The notes below the pieces were generated by a model. That model worked only from the letters and a program-made list of their open reading frames with translations. It had not been told where the DNA came from and made no database searches. From positions 1 to 64,000 of the forward strand of contig JACQYF010000185.1 of the NCBI GenBank assembly GCA_016208315.1: a stretch of 64,000 nt of DNA, written 5' to 3'. Shown in pieces: positions 7,801 to 15,235 of the stretch. Source of the stretch: Chloroflexota bacterium. Its GTDB lineage: Bacteria > Chloroflexota > Anaerolineae > UBA4142. The translations under genes were made by a program, and so were the position numbers. Position 1 is the first letter of the stretch; each line of letters starts with the position of its first letter.

Positions 7801-8261
7801 GCGACCACACCATTTCCCAGGATTACGCGAACGATTTGATGTTCGATTTGCAAAAGTCGTTTTGGGATGAACGCGGCTTGGGCGCGCGTTTCCGCACAGT
7901 CTCGGTCGGACGCGAACATTTCAAGTCAACCGTGCTACCGCAAATCACTTCAAACGAAATCGGCGACTTTATTCGCGCCATCGAAAAAGCATTGAAGAAC
8001 GAGGGCATCGTCGCGAACATTTCGTTTACCGAAGATGGTCGGCTCTTGCGCGTCCAAGTACAAGGTTGCATTCATCGCGTCGTCGAAGATCGTTTGGGCA
8101 AACTCGGCATCCCGCCATTCACGTGCGTGCCCGCGAATCTCATTGCTTTTGCCATTGAAGAAAAACTTGATCGTCCCGTTGAACTTGCGGAAATCAAAGT
8201 GGAAGCGGGCTGTTGCAATTTGTTGCTGGTTACTTTCGAGCAACGACCCGTGCTGAGATAG
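7797..8261 (+). CDS. Conserved Cys-rich small protein, unknown function
   Basis: 154 residues, ATG overlapping the nitroreductase stop. I do not recognise the family with confidence. The C-terminal half carries three cysteine sites in a regular pattern, QGCIH, PFTCVPANLIA and EAGCCNLLL. The last part resembles the ligand-binding end of V4R (4-vinyl reductase) domains, which bind small molecules or metal. No signal peptide or membrane segment. Coupling to the nitroreductase suggests they act together, perhaps as an accessory or metal-binding subunit. Confidence 0.5.
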   Translation: MSDHTISQDYANDLMFDLQKSFWDERGLGARFRTVSVGREHFKSTVLPQITSNEIGDFIRAIEKALKNEGIVANISFTEDGRLLRVQVQGCIHRVVEDRLGKLGIPPFTCVPANLIAFAIEEKLDRPVELAEIKVEAGCCNLLLVTFEQRPVLR

Positions 8262-8270
8262 GAGGCGTTC

Positions 8271-9170
8271 ATGTCCAAAGTCGCAACGCTTTCGGAAGCG
8301 GTCGCTTCGATTCCATCTGGCTCGCATCTCGCCTTGTCAGGGTTCGCCATCACGCGCTGCAACATGGCCTTCGCGCGCGAGGTCATTCGACAGGGTATTC
8401 GAGGACTGACCATCTCCCATTGTGTCGGCGCGATGGATGGCGATCTCCTGGTCGGCGCTGGCGCGGTCGAGCGGCTCATATACGGGGGCGGATCGCTCGA
8501 TCGGTTTGGGCGCTTGTCGTGCGTGAATCGCGGCATTGAAAATGGATCGCTGTGCGCGGAAGAGTACACCAGTTTGTCAATTGCATTTCGCTATCTGGCG
8601 GGATCGTTGGGCTTGCCATTCATTCCGATTCGCTCACTCAGGGGATCGGATTTGTTCGAACGATTGCAAGAACAAGATGGCTCAAAAACTGCGATGATCG
8701 CCGATCCATTCACCGGCGAGCAGTGGCTCGTGCTCAAGCCGCTCGTTCCCGATGTCGCCATCGTCCAGGTCCAAGTCGCCGACGAGGAAGGGAACGCGAG
8801 CATCTTCGGTCCCCGTTGGGATAATGCCGAACAAGCCAGAGCGGCGAAGCGCACGATCGTGATCGCCGAGGAAATTGCTTCGACGGAAATGACACGCCGC
8901 AATCCAGAACAAGTCGCCATTCCGGGGTTCTTGGTTTCGCATGTCGTGCATTTGCCTTTCGGAGCACATCCCTCATCAGTCTATCGAGTTTACGACTATG
9001 ATGCCGAAGAAATCGAACGATATGCCGAAGCCATGAACAAGCCAGAGAGCGTCAAGGCGTATCTCGATCAGTATGTTTACGGCGTCAAAGACCACTGGGA
9101 ATATCTCGAACGAGTCGGCGGAATGAAACGCCTGGATGCTCTGCGCGCCGATTTGCTGCTGGGATATTGA
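8271..9170 (+). CDS. CoA-transferase subunit A (glutaconate/3-oxoacid type)
   Basis: 299 residues starting ATG 8271 behind GGAGG. Family I CoA-transferases move CoA between acids; glutaconate CoA-transferase is an alpha/beta enzyme. Recognisable features are the N-terminal SGSHLALSGFAITR region, GGGSLDRFGR, LPFIPIRSLRGSD, and VAIVQVQVADEEGNASIFGPRWDN, matching GctA-like subunits. The beta subunit follows 14 bp later and carries the catalytic Glu. The true substrate is unknown; a dicarboxylic acid from ring cleavage would fit the neighbourhood. Confidence 0.88.
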   Translation: MSKVATLSEAVASIPSGSHLALSGFAITRCNMAFAREVIRQGIRGLTISHCVGAMDGDLLVGAGAVERLIYGGGSLDRFGRLSCVNRGIENGSLCAEEYTSLSIAFRYLAGSLGLPFIPIRSLRGSDLFERLQEQDGSKTAMIADPFTGEQWLVLKPLVPDVAIVQVQVADEEGNASIFGPRWDNAEQARAAKRTIVIAEEIASTEMTRRNPEQVAIPGFLVSHVVHLPFGAHPSSVYRVYDYDAEEIERYAEAMNKPESVKAYLDQYVYGVKDHWEYLERVGGMKRLDALRADLLLGY

Positions 9171-9184
9171 CGAGGAGATTCTCC

Positions 9185-9949
9185 ATGGGGCTTGAATATA
9201 CACCAAATGAATTGATGGCAGTGGCCGGCGCACGCGAGTTGGAAGACCGACAGGTGGTGGCGGTCGGACTGGGATTGCCGATGGTCGCCGCATTCGTCGC
9301 CAAGCGAACTCACGCGCCGAATATGACGTTGTTGTTTGAATTGGGTGTCATTGACGCCGAACCGGTTGACACCGGCGTTGGGCTTGCCGATCCGCGCGTG
9401 TGGTATCGCGCCAAAGTGTTGAGCAGTTTCATTGATATTTTGGGAACGGTCCTCCACAAAGGTCGCGTCGATGTGGGATTCCTGGGCGGATTGGAAACCG
9501 ATCAGTATGGCAATCTCAACACAACCTTGCTCGGCGATCCGCATGGAAAATTTCGGCACATGATCGGCAGCGGCGGCGCGAACGATATTGCGTCATGCGC
9601 GCAAAAGACCATCATCATCATCCGTCACGAAGCCAGGAAGCTAAAGCAAGCCGTTTCGTTTGTCACCAGCCCAGGTTACATCAGTGGCGGAGACAGCCGC
9701 GCACGCGCCGGATTGCAAGGCGGCCCCAGCCGCGTGATTACCGATAAGGCGATTTTCGGATTCGACCCGGCGACCAAACGGATGTCCATTATCTCAATCC
9801 ATCCAGGGAATACGTTGGACGATGTATTGAAGAATATGGGATTTATGCCGCAGGTTGAAGAACCGGTCCCGTTCACCGAGCCGCCATCCGCAGAACAACT
9901 GCGGTTGATTCGTGAAGTGATCGATCCGCAGGGCGTTTATGTGGGATAG
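9185..9949 (+). CDS. CoA-transferase subunit B (catalytic)
   Basis: 254 residues from ATG 9185, preceded by GAGGAG. E52 in TLLFELGVIDAEP matches the catalytic glutamate that forms the gamma-glutamyl-CoA thioester in glutaconate CoA-transferase (E54). The LGGLETDQYGNLN motif and FVTSPGYISGG are family landmarks. Encoded just after subunit A, so the two should form the heteromeric enzyme. It is followed 9 bp later by a ferredoxin gene. Confidence 0.88.
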   Translation: MGLEYTPNELMAVAGARELEDRQVVAVGLGLPMVAAFVAKRTHAPNMTLLFELGVIDAEPVDTGVGLADPRVWYRAKVLSSFIDILGTVLHKGRVDVGFLGGLETDQYGNLNTTLLGDPHGKFRHMIGSGGANDIASCAQKTIIIIRHEARKLKQAVSFVTSPGYISGGDSRARAGLQGGPSRVITDKAIFGFDPATKRMSIISIHPGNTLDDVLKNMGFMPQVEEPVPFTEPPSAEQLRLIREVIDPQGVYVG

Positions 9950-9958
9950 GAGTGACCA

Positions 9959-10213
9959 GTGCCATACGTTGTTACAGCCGAATGTATTTTGTGCGGGGCG
10001 TGCGTGTCAGGTTGCGAAAGCAATGCCATCACCGAAGGGGAAACGCAATCGCACATTGATGTCAACCTTTGTATTGAATGTGGCACGTGCGAAGCCAACT
10101 GCCCGGTGCAGGCAATCTACTATGCCGAAGAGTCGAAAACGGCAAACCCTCAAGACGCTGTTCCAGCCGATTTGAAAATGCCAGAGGAAAGCAAGCCGAC
10201 TCCAGACCCATAA
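9959..10213 (+). CDS. 2[4Fe-4S] ferredoxin
   Basis: 84 residues with a GTG start. Two complete cluster motifs are visible, CILCGACVSGC and CIECGTCEANCP, each CxxCxxCxxxC with the fourth Cys exchanged between clusters as usual. A proline-rich acidic tail of about 30 residues extends past the usual 55-60 residue ferredoxin. It is the natural electron partner of the AOR encoded at 5151-6860. Confidence 0.9.
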   Translation: MPYVVTAECILCGACVSGCESNAITEGETQSHIDVNLCIECGTCEANCPVQAIYYAEESKTANPQDAVPADLKMPEESKPTPDP

Positions 10214-10246
10214 CGCATTTAGACCCTATTCGACAAACGATAGAAT

Positions 10247-10305
10247 GTGACGAGTGACAAGTGACGGGTGGCGCGAGACGTGAAACGTCCCATGTCACCT
10301 GTCAC
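10247..10305. repeat. GTGACA-type tandem/inverted element, copy 3
   Basis: GTGACGAGTGACAAGTGACGGGTG on the left and CATGTCACCTGTCAC on the right, with a GACGTGAAACGTC stem between. Same family as 3976-4048 and 5035-5134. The short stretch 10214-10246 before it shows nothing. Confidence 0.7.
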
Positions 10306-10329
10306 TTTCACTTTTCGATGGAGGTTTGG

Positions 10330-11433
10330 TTGACTGACGAAACAGTTTATGTGCCGCTTGAACGCATGCGCGAGTTTTCGATGTTGGCTCTCATGCGGAT
10401 GGGCGTGCCATTGGACGATGCGCGCATCACTACCGAAATTCTTTTGGTTGCCGATGTGTGGGGCATTCGGTCGCACGGCATCGCGCACCTGAAATTGTAC
10501 AACGATCGAATCAAACATGGTCATCAGCGTGCGACGACGAAAATCGCCATTGTCCGTGACATGCCGAGTACGGCGGTAGTAGATGGCGGCAATGGCATGG
10601 GGCAGGTCGTCGGATACCACGCGATGAAGCTGGCGATTGAAAAGGCGCTACAATGTGGAATCGGCGCGGTCGCCGTTCGTAATTCAAGTCACTATGGCAT
10701 CGCGGGCTATTACGCCAAGATGGCGGTGGACGAAGGAATGCTGGGCATGGCATTTACGAATGCGCGTCCAGCCGTGACGCCGACGTTCGGCGCGTATCCG
10801 TTGCTCGGCACAAACCCGATTGCATTCGGCGTGCCAACGGACGAACCCTTTCCATTCTTGTTCGATGCTGCAACGTCGGTTGCCGCGCGCGGCAAAGTTG
10901 AAGTCTTGGAACGCGCGCACAAGCCGACACCAGCCGGTTGGATTATCGGCGAGGATGGAACGACGCCAACCGACAGCGAACAGATTCTCAAAGATATGGT
11001 ATCGAAAAAGGCGGCGATACTGCCGCTGGGTGGAGCAGGGGAATTGTTCGGTGGGCACAAAGGATACGGACTCGGCACGATGGTCGAGATTCTTTCGTCT
11101 ACGTTGCAAGGCGGCGCATACCTGAGCGGTCTTACCGACTTTGACGCGAATGGGAAACCGCAACCACTTCGCATCGGGCATTTTTTCCTGGCGATGCGAA
11201 TCGAAAATTTCGTAACGTTGGATGAATTCAAAGCGAATACGGGGATTCTATTGCGCGAACTACGCGCCACGCGCAAAGTACCGGGCGCGGAACGGATTTA
11301 CACGGCGGGCGAAAAAGAGTATGACCGGACGTTGCAGGTGAATGCTCAGGGGCTGGACATCAGTCTGGGGTTGCAAAAGAATCTGAAGGGATTGGCGCAA
11401 GAACTTGGGTTTGACTTTAACTTGGGATTCTAA
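10330..11433 (+). CDS. Ldh2-family malate/L-lactate/ureidoglycolate-type dehydrogenase
   Basis: 367 residues from TTG 10330, chosen because GGAGG sits 5 bp upstream; ATG 10318 is in frame but would itself overlap that site. The LDH2/MDG2 family uses NAD(P) to oxidise 2-hydroxyacids or reduce 2-oxoacids and imines. Landmarks: DVWGIRSHGIAHL with the conserved SHG, VRNSSHYGIAGYYA, GTNPIAFGVPT and LPLGGAGELFGGHKGYGL. Members include L-lactate, malate, 2,3-diketogulonate and ureidoglycolate dehydrogenases. The LarA-like racemase upstream could supply the right stereoisomer. Last gene before the convergent iclR gene. Confidence 0.88.
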   Translation: MTDETVYVPLERMREFSMLALMRMGVPLDDARITTEILLVADVWGIRSHGIAHLKLYNDRIKHGHQRATTKIAIVRDMPSTAVVDGGNGMGQVVGYHAMKLAIEKALQCGIGAVAVRNSSHYGIAGYYAKMAVDEGMLGMAFTNARPAVTPTFGAYPLLGTNPIAFGVPTDEPFPFLFDAATSVAARGKVEVLERAHKPTPAGWIIGEDGTTPTDSEQILKDMVSKKAAILPLGGAGELFGGHKGYGLGTMVEILSSTLQGGAYLSGLTDFDANGKPQPLRIGHFFLAMRIENFVTLDEFKANTGILLRELRATRKVPGAERIYTAGEKEYDRTLQVNAQGLDISLGLQKNLKGLAQELGFDFNLGF

Positions 11434-11459
11434 TAGGTCAATTTGGAAATTACCCTACG

Positions 11460-12245
11460 TTAGACCTCTAGTTGCGATTTCGAGAATTGCAATTTCAATC
11501 CGACGTCGCGCGCAAGTGCATCGGTTGTCTTGTGGAGGATTCGACCCAGTTCAAGCAACCGCGGCAATTCAAGTCGAAAGGCGGGACCAACAACTGCCAT
11601 TGCGGCAATCGGATATTGATTCGCATCGAGGACGGGCGCGGCGACGGCGCTGATGCCTTCTTCGTATTCTTGTTCTGAAACGGCAAAGCCGCGTTCGCGG
11701 GTCAGCTGCAATTGCTTGTGGATTTCGGAAATCAAAGTCGTCGTGTACTCGGTGTACTTGCGATGATCCGATTTGAGAATCGTTTGCGCTTGCTTGTCGG
11801 GCAGAAAAGCGAGGAATGCCTTGCCCGTCGCAGTGCAGAACACCGGCAGACGTTGTCCGGGCGCGGAAGCAATCTTCACGCGTTGCTGACTTTCGATGAC
11901 TTGTAAATAGAGGACCTCTGTTCCATCCAAAATCCCCAAGTCAACATTCTCGTTACACTCGGCGGCAAGTCGTTGCATGTACGGCAAGGCCTGGCGATGA
12001 ATGTCGTTGTTTTTGAGTACCGAGAAACCTAGCTCGACGAGTCCCAAACCAAGGCGATACGAAGCATCGTCCAAGCGTTGGACAAAGCGTTTCTTTTCCA
12101 ACGTGGCAAGCAGGCGATACACGGTGCTCTTGTGCATGCCGACACGCTTGCTGATTTGCGTCAGGGTCAGATTCGGTTCTTCTTCGCTAAAGCACCAGAG
12201 AATGTCCAGGGCGCGGTCAACGGCGCGCGTGGGTGGCTGAGGCAA
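11460..12245 (-). CDS. IclR-family transcriptional regulator
   Basis: 261 residues, TTG start at 12245 supported by AAGGAGAG 8 bp upstream. The N-terminal winged HTH (about residues 5-65: RAVDRALDIL, LTQISKRVGMHKSTVYRLLATL) is followed by the IclR effector domain with APGQRLPVFCTATGK and EYEEGISAVAAP. IclR proteins sense organic acids and regulate catabolic operons. It lies convergent to the Ldh2 gene and divergent from the GalB-like gene, and is the only complete regulator in the island. It is the best candidate to bind the palindromes at 527-541 and 1905-1927. Confidence 0.92.
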   Translation of the reverse strand: MPQPPTRAVDRALDILWCFSEEEPNLTLTQISKRVGMHKSTVYRLLATLEKKRFVQRLDDASYRLGLGLVELGFSVLKNNDIHRQALPYMQRLAAECNENVDLGILDGTEVLYLQVIESQQRVKIASAPGQRLPVFCTATGKAFLAFLPDKQAQTILKSDHRKYTEYTTTLISEIHKQLQLTRERGFAVSEQEYEEGISAVAAPVLDANQYPIAAMAVVGPAFRLELPRLLELGRILHKTTDALARDVGLKLQFSKSQLEV

Positions 12246-12274
12246 AGCAAACTCTCCTTTGATTTTCTTGCCTT

Positions 12275-12303
12275 ATTCTAACACGCGACCTTGAGCGTGT
12301 CAA
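12275..12303 (-). promoter_or_regulatory. Promoter of iclR with palindromic spacer
   Basis: On the minus strand TTGACA (12303-12298), a 17-bp spacer, and TAGAAT (12280-12275). The spacer plus flanks form ACACGC-N8-GCGTGT (12281-12300), a possible operator for autoregulation or for control of the divergent genes. Confidence 0.65.
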
Positions 12304-12333
12304 AGCAGGCTGCCTTTCGTCCTGAATTGATGG

Positions 12334-12339
12334 TATAAT
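12334..12339 (+). promoter_or_regulatory. Candidate -10 box for the GalB-like operon
   Basis: Perfect TATAAT, 74 bp before the GTG at 12413. The -35 region (TGCCTT at 12311) is weak, which fits a promoter that needs an activator. Confidence 0.4.
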
Positions 12340-12412
12340 CCTGGCAGCAAAACGCCAAGTTTTGGATTTTCTGGATGGAATTTTTGAATCGCGATGAGAT
12401 GTGAGGTTTAGC

Positions 12413-13129
12413 GTGAGCAAAAAGAAAATCCTCGTCGTGGGCGCGCACTCGGCAGACTTTGTTTGGCGCGCGGCGGGCACCGTCGCGGTGATGACTTCCC
12501 AAGGATGTGAGGCAACGGTCATTGCGCTTTCCTACGGCGAACGCGGCGAATCGGGCGAACTGTGGAAAGAGCCGAATCAAACCATCGAGAATGTGAAACG
12601 TATTCGGCATGAAGAAGCGCGCGCCGCCGCGCAAATCGTGGGCGCAACGTTTCGATGTTTCGACCTGAGTGATTATCCGTTGACGATTACGGACGCCGCG
12701 CTGGCGCAACTCATCGCTGTGTTCCGCGATCTCCAGCCCGATATTGTGTTGACGCACACGCCCAGCGACCCATTCAATCCCGACCATCCCGTCGCGTATC
12801 AAGCGGTCCACAAAGCGCGACTGCTCGCCGCGGGCGCGGGTGTGGCGAGCGCGTTCAAACGAATCGTTCCGCCAGAGCTGTTTCTCTTTGAGCCGCATCA
12901 ACCCGAGCTGTGCGAATTTATGCCGAATACGTTTATTGACATCACGCCGGTGATGGAGCAAAAGGTACAAGCGATGCAAGCGATGAAGGCGCAGGGTTAT
13001 CTGCAAAGCTATTACACCGAGCTTGCTTCGCGGCGCGGCAATCACGCGCGGCGCATTTCGGGAAACGAGCAAGTGAAATTTGCCGAAGCGCTGCAACGCA
13101 CGCTGCCGCAAGTGGTGAGTACGCTATGA
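12413..13129 (+). CDS. GalB-like 4-oxalomesaconate hydratase (PIG-L/LmbE fold)
   Basis: 238 residues from GTG 12413 (GAGG six bases upstream); an earlier GTG at 12401 has no such site. The fold is that of zinc-dependent PIG-L deacetylases, but the usual AHPDDE motif reads AHSADF: zinc ligands H12 and D15 and the distal H125 (SDPFNPDHP) are kept, while the deacetylase general base Asp is Ala14. The AHSADFVWRA version is, as I recall, characteristic of GalB, the 4-oxalomesaconate hydratase of gallate degradation. The next gene, overlapping by 4 bp, is a GalC-type aldolase, which supports that reading. I am confident of the fold and fairly confident of the hydratase role. Confidence 0.78.
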   Translation: MSKKKILVVGAHSADFVWRAAGTVAVMTSQGCEATVIALSYGERGESGELWKEPNQTIENVKRIRHEEARAAAQIVGATFRCFDLSDYPLTITDAALAQLIAVFRDLQPDIVLTHTPSDPFNPDHPVAYQAVHKARLLAAGAGVASAFKRIVPPELFLFEPHQPELCEFMPNTFIDITPVMEQKVQAMQAMKAQGYLQSYYTELASRRGNHARRISGNEQVKFAEALQRTLPQVVSTL

Positions 13130-13770
13130 CCACGGATGAATTGAAACGATTGAGCGAACTGGGAGTCGCGACGGTTTACGAAGCATCGGGCAAAGAAGGA
13201 TTGCTCGACGTGCCGCTCATTCAAGTGATTCCTGGCAGTCGCGCGGCCGGATTTGCGCGCACGGTCTTGTGCGGTCAAGACGATAACCTGATGGTTCACG
13301 CGGCCATCGAACAAATTCAACCTGGCGAAGTTCTGGTCTTGACGATGCCCGAACCCACGCCCGTCGCGTTGGTCGGCGAATTATTGGCGACCCAGGTCAA
13401 GGTTCGCGGCGCCTCTGCAATTTTGGTTGATGCGGCGGTGCGCGATGTCGAAGAACTCGTGAAACTGGGTCTGCCGATTTGGACAAGATATGTTCGCGTG
13501 CGCGGCGCGACGAAAACAAAAATCGGCGAACTGAATGGGACGGTTGTTGTCGGGGGCGCGCAAATTTCGCCAGGCGATATTGTCGTGCTCGATGCCGATG
13601 GCGGTGTGCGCGTCAAGCGCGAGCGAGCGGCGCAAGTACTCCAAGTAGCGGAAGAACGATTGGAAAAGGAAGCGCGTGTGCGCGAAAGATTACTCGCAGG
13701 TCAAACAACGTACGATTTGCACGGTTTGCGCGATTACGTCGAAGAGAAAAGAAAATTGGACGCGGACTAA
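13126..13770 (+). CDS. GalC/RraA-like 4-carboxy-4-hydroxy-2-oxoadipate aldolase
   Basis: 214 residues, ATG overlapping the hydratase stop. The RraA-like fold includes the class II aldolases that split 4-carboxy-4-hydroxy-2-oxoadipate into pyruvate and oxaloacetate. Expected motifs are present: GVATVYEASG near the N terminus, GELLATQVKVRGA, the metal and catalytic GASAILVDAAVRDVEEL with the conserved Arg-Asp, and PGDIVVLDADGGVRV. RNase E regulators (RraA) share the fold, but pairing with a GalB-like hydratase favours the aldolase. The last codons and stop are supplied by a repeat element starting at 13758. Confidence 0.83.
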   Translation: MTTDELKRLSELGVATVYEASGKEGLLDVPLIQVIPGSRAAGFARTVLCGQDDNLMVHAAIEQIQPGEVLVLTMPEPTPVALVGELLATQVKVRGASAILVDAAVRDVEELVKLGLPIWTRYVRVRGATKTKIGELNGTVVVGGAQISPGDIVVLDADGGVRVKRERAAQVLQVAEERLEKEARVRERLLAGQTTYDLHGLRDYVEEKRKLDAD

Positions 13771-13833
13771 CGCGGATGGACGCGGATCGAAAAAATAGAA
13801 TAAATCCGCGTTTGTCCGCGTTAATCCGCGTCC
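13758..13833. repeat. ACGCGGAT-type tandem/inverted element, copy 1
   Basis: Left arm GGACGCGGACTAACGCGGAT plus one more unit, right arm ATCCGCGTTTGTCCGCG, TTAATCCGCGTCC. The GalC-like stop codon lies inside the left arm. Related copies are at 16577-16643 and, inside a gene, 29915-29985. Confidence 0.8.
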
Positions 13834-13886
13834 CTAATTTCCCGTTTGATTTCGGCTTATCCGAGTTGGGATGTGGAGCGAAATAA

Positions 13887-14840
13887 ATGGCAGAACCGAT
13901 TTACGATTTGGCGCATCTCGCGCACATCGAATTGCTGACGCCGAAACTCGACGAGAGCGCGCGTTTCTTTATTGACGTGATGGGCATGAACGAAAGTGCG
14001 CGACAAGGCAATTCGATTTATCTGCGCGGTTGGGATGATTACGAACATCACACGCTCAAGCTGACGGCGTCGGCCGAACCGGGTTTGGGGCACTATGCTT
14101 TTCGCGCATCGAGTCCGCAAGCACTGCAACGTCGCGTCGCCGCCATCGAACAATCGGGTTTGGGCACGGGTTGGAGCGATGGCGACTTGGGACACGGTCG
14201 CGCCTATCAATTCACCGACCCCGATGGACACAACGTCGAGATATATTTCGAGACGGAATGGTACACGCCGCCGCCCGAATTGCGACCTGCGCTCAAGAAC
14301 CAAGCATCGCGATACCCAGCGCGCGGCGTCGGCTTGCGCCGCATTGACCACATCAATCTGCTCGCGGCAGACGTGTGCGCGAATCGAGAGTTTATGCAAG
14401 ACGTATTGGGTTGTCGCCTCACCGAGCAAATCATTTTCGACGATGGATCGGAGAAAGCATCGTGGGTGACGGTGTGCAACAAATCGTACGATGTCGCGAT
14501 TTCGGAAGACTATTACGGCGCGCACGGTCGTCTGCATCATTTCACGTATGCGGTTGACAATCGTGAAGATGTTTTGCGCGCCGCCGATATTTGTTTGGAG
14601 CACGGCGTCTTTATCGAGAGCGGCCCGCACAAGCACGCGATTCAGCAAACGTTTTTCCTGTACGTGTACGAACCCGGTGGCAATCGTTTTGAGATTGCCA
14701 CGGCGGGCGCCCGTTTGATGCTTGCGCCCGATTGGAAACCGATTGTGTGGAGCGAAGCCGAACGGAAAAAAGGACAGGCGTGGGGATTAAAGACGATTGA
14801 GTCATTTCATCGTCACGGCACGCCGCCGATTGAGGAGTAG
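13887..14840 (+). CDS. Two-domain extradiol ring-cleavage dioxygenase (catechol 2,3-dioxygenase type)
   Basis: 317 residues with two VOC-fold domains (about 8-125 and 150-275), the size and layout of catechol 2,3-dioxygenases. The iron triad is in the second domain: H155 in RRIDHINLL, H217 or H218 in LHHFTYAVD and E269 in GNRFEI. These enzymes cleave a catechol next to its hydroxyls using Fe(II) and O2, so the island works at least partly in air. Start ATG 13887 has GGAG upstream. The isomerase gene follows after 3 bp. Confidence 0.9.
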   Translation: MAEPIYDLAHLAHIELLTPKLDESARFFIDVMGMNESARQGNSIYLRGWDDYEHHTLKLTASAEPGLGHYAFRASSPQALQRRVAAIEQSGLGTGWSDGDLGHGRAYQFTDPDGHNVEIYFETEWYTPPPELRPALKNQASRYPARGVGLRRIDHINLLAADVCANREFMQDVLGCRLTEQIIFDDGSEKASWVTVCNKSYDVAISEDYYGAHGRLHHFTYAVDNREDVLRAADICLEHGVFIESGPHKHAIQQTFFLYVYEPGGNRFEIATAGARLMLAPDWKPIVWSEAERKKGQAWGLKTIESFHRHGTPPIEE

Positions 14841-14843
14841 AGT

Positions 14844-15233
14844 ATGCCACATCTAACAGTTGAGTACACCGATAATCTGCAATTCGATGCGCAACCGTTG
14901 TTGGCGCGTTTGCACGAGGAACTCGTCGCAACGGGCGCGGTCAATCTCAAAGGCATCAAGAGCCGCGCGATTCGCCTCAGCGACTATCGCATCGCCGATG
15001 GCTACGAAGGTTATGCGTTCGTCCACGTCGGATTGTTGATCCGCGAAGGGCGACCGATTCCAGTTCAACAAGTCGCGGCAAAGCGAGTGATGGCAGTCCT
15101 GAAGGAAACCTTTGGACATCGCTACGAAAGTGGGTATCTCTCGTTATCGGTAGACATCAAAGAAATGCGCGAAGGCATTGCCATCACCGACCACAATATT
15201 CCGGCTGAGGGAGTCAGGCGAAATCCGCAATAG
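14844..15233 (+). CDS. 5-carboxymethyl-2-hydroxymuconate isomerase-like tautomerase
   Basis: 129 residues starting MPHLTVEYTDN, with Pro2 as the catalytic N-terminal proline after Met removal, GAVNLKGIKSRAIRL and EGYAFVHVGLLIREGR as in HpaF (CHMI). These trimeric enzymes shift double bonds in meta-cleavage products. GAGGAG precedes ATG 14844. Its place directly after the extradiol dioxygenase is the expected pathway order. Confidence 0.85.
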   Translation: MPHLTVEYTDNLQFDAQPLLARLHEELVATGAVNLKGIKSRAIRLSDYRIADGYEGYAFVHVGLLIREGRPIPVQQVAAKRVMAVLKETFGHRYESGYLSLSVDIKEMREGIAITDHNIPAEGVRRNPQ

Positions 15234-15235
15234 CC

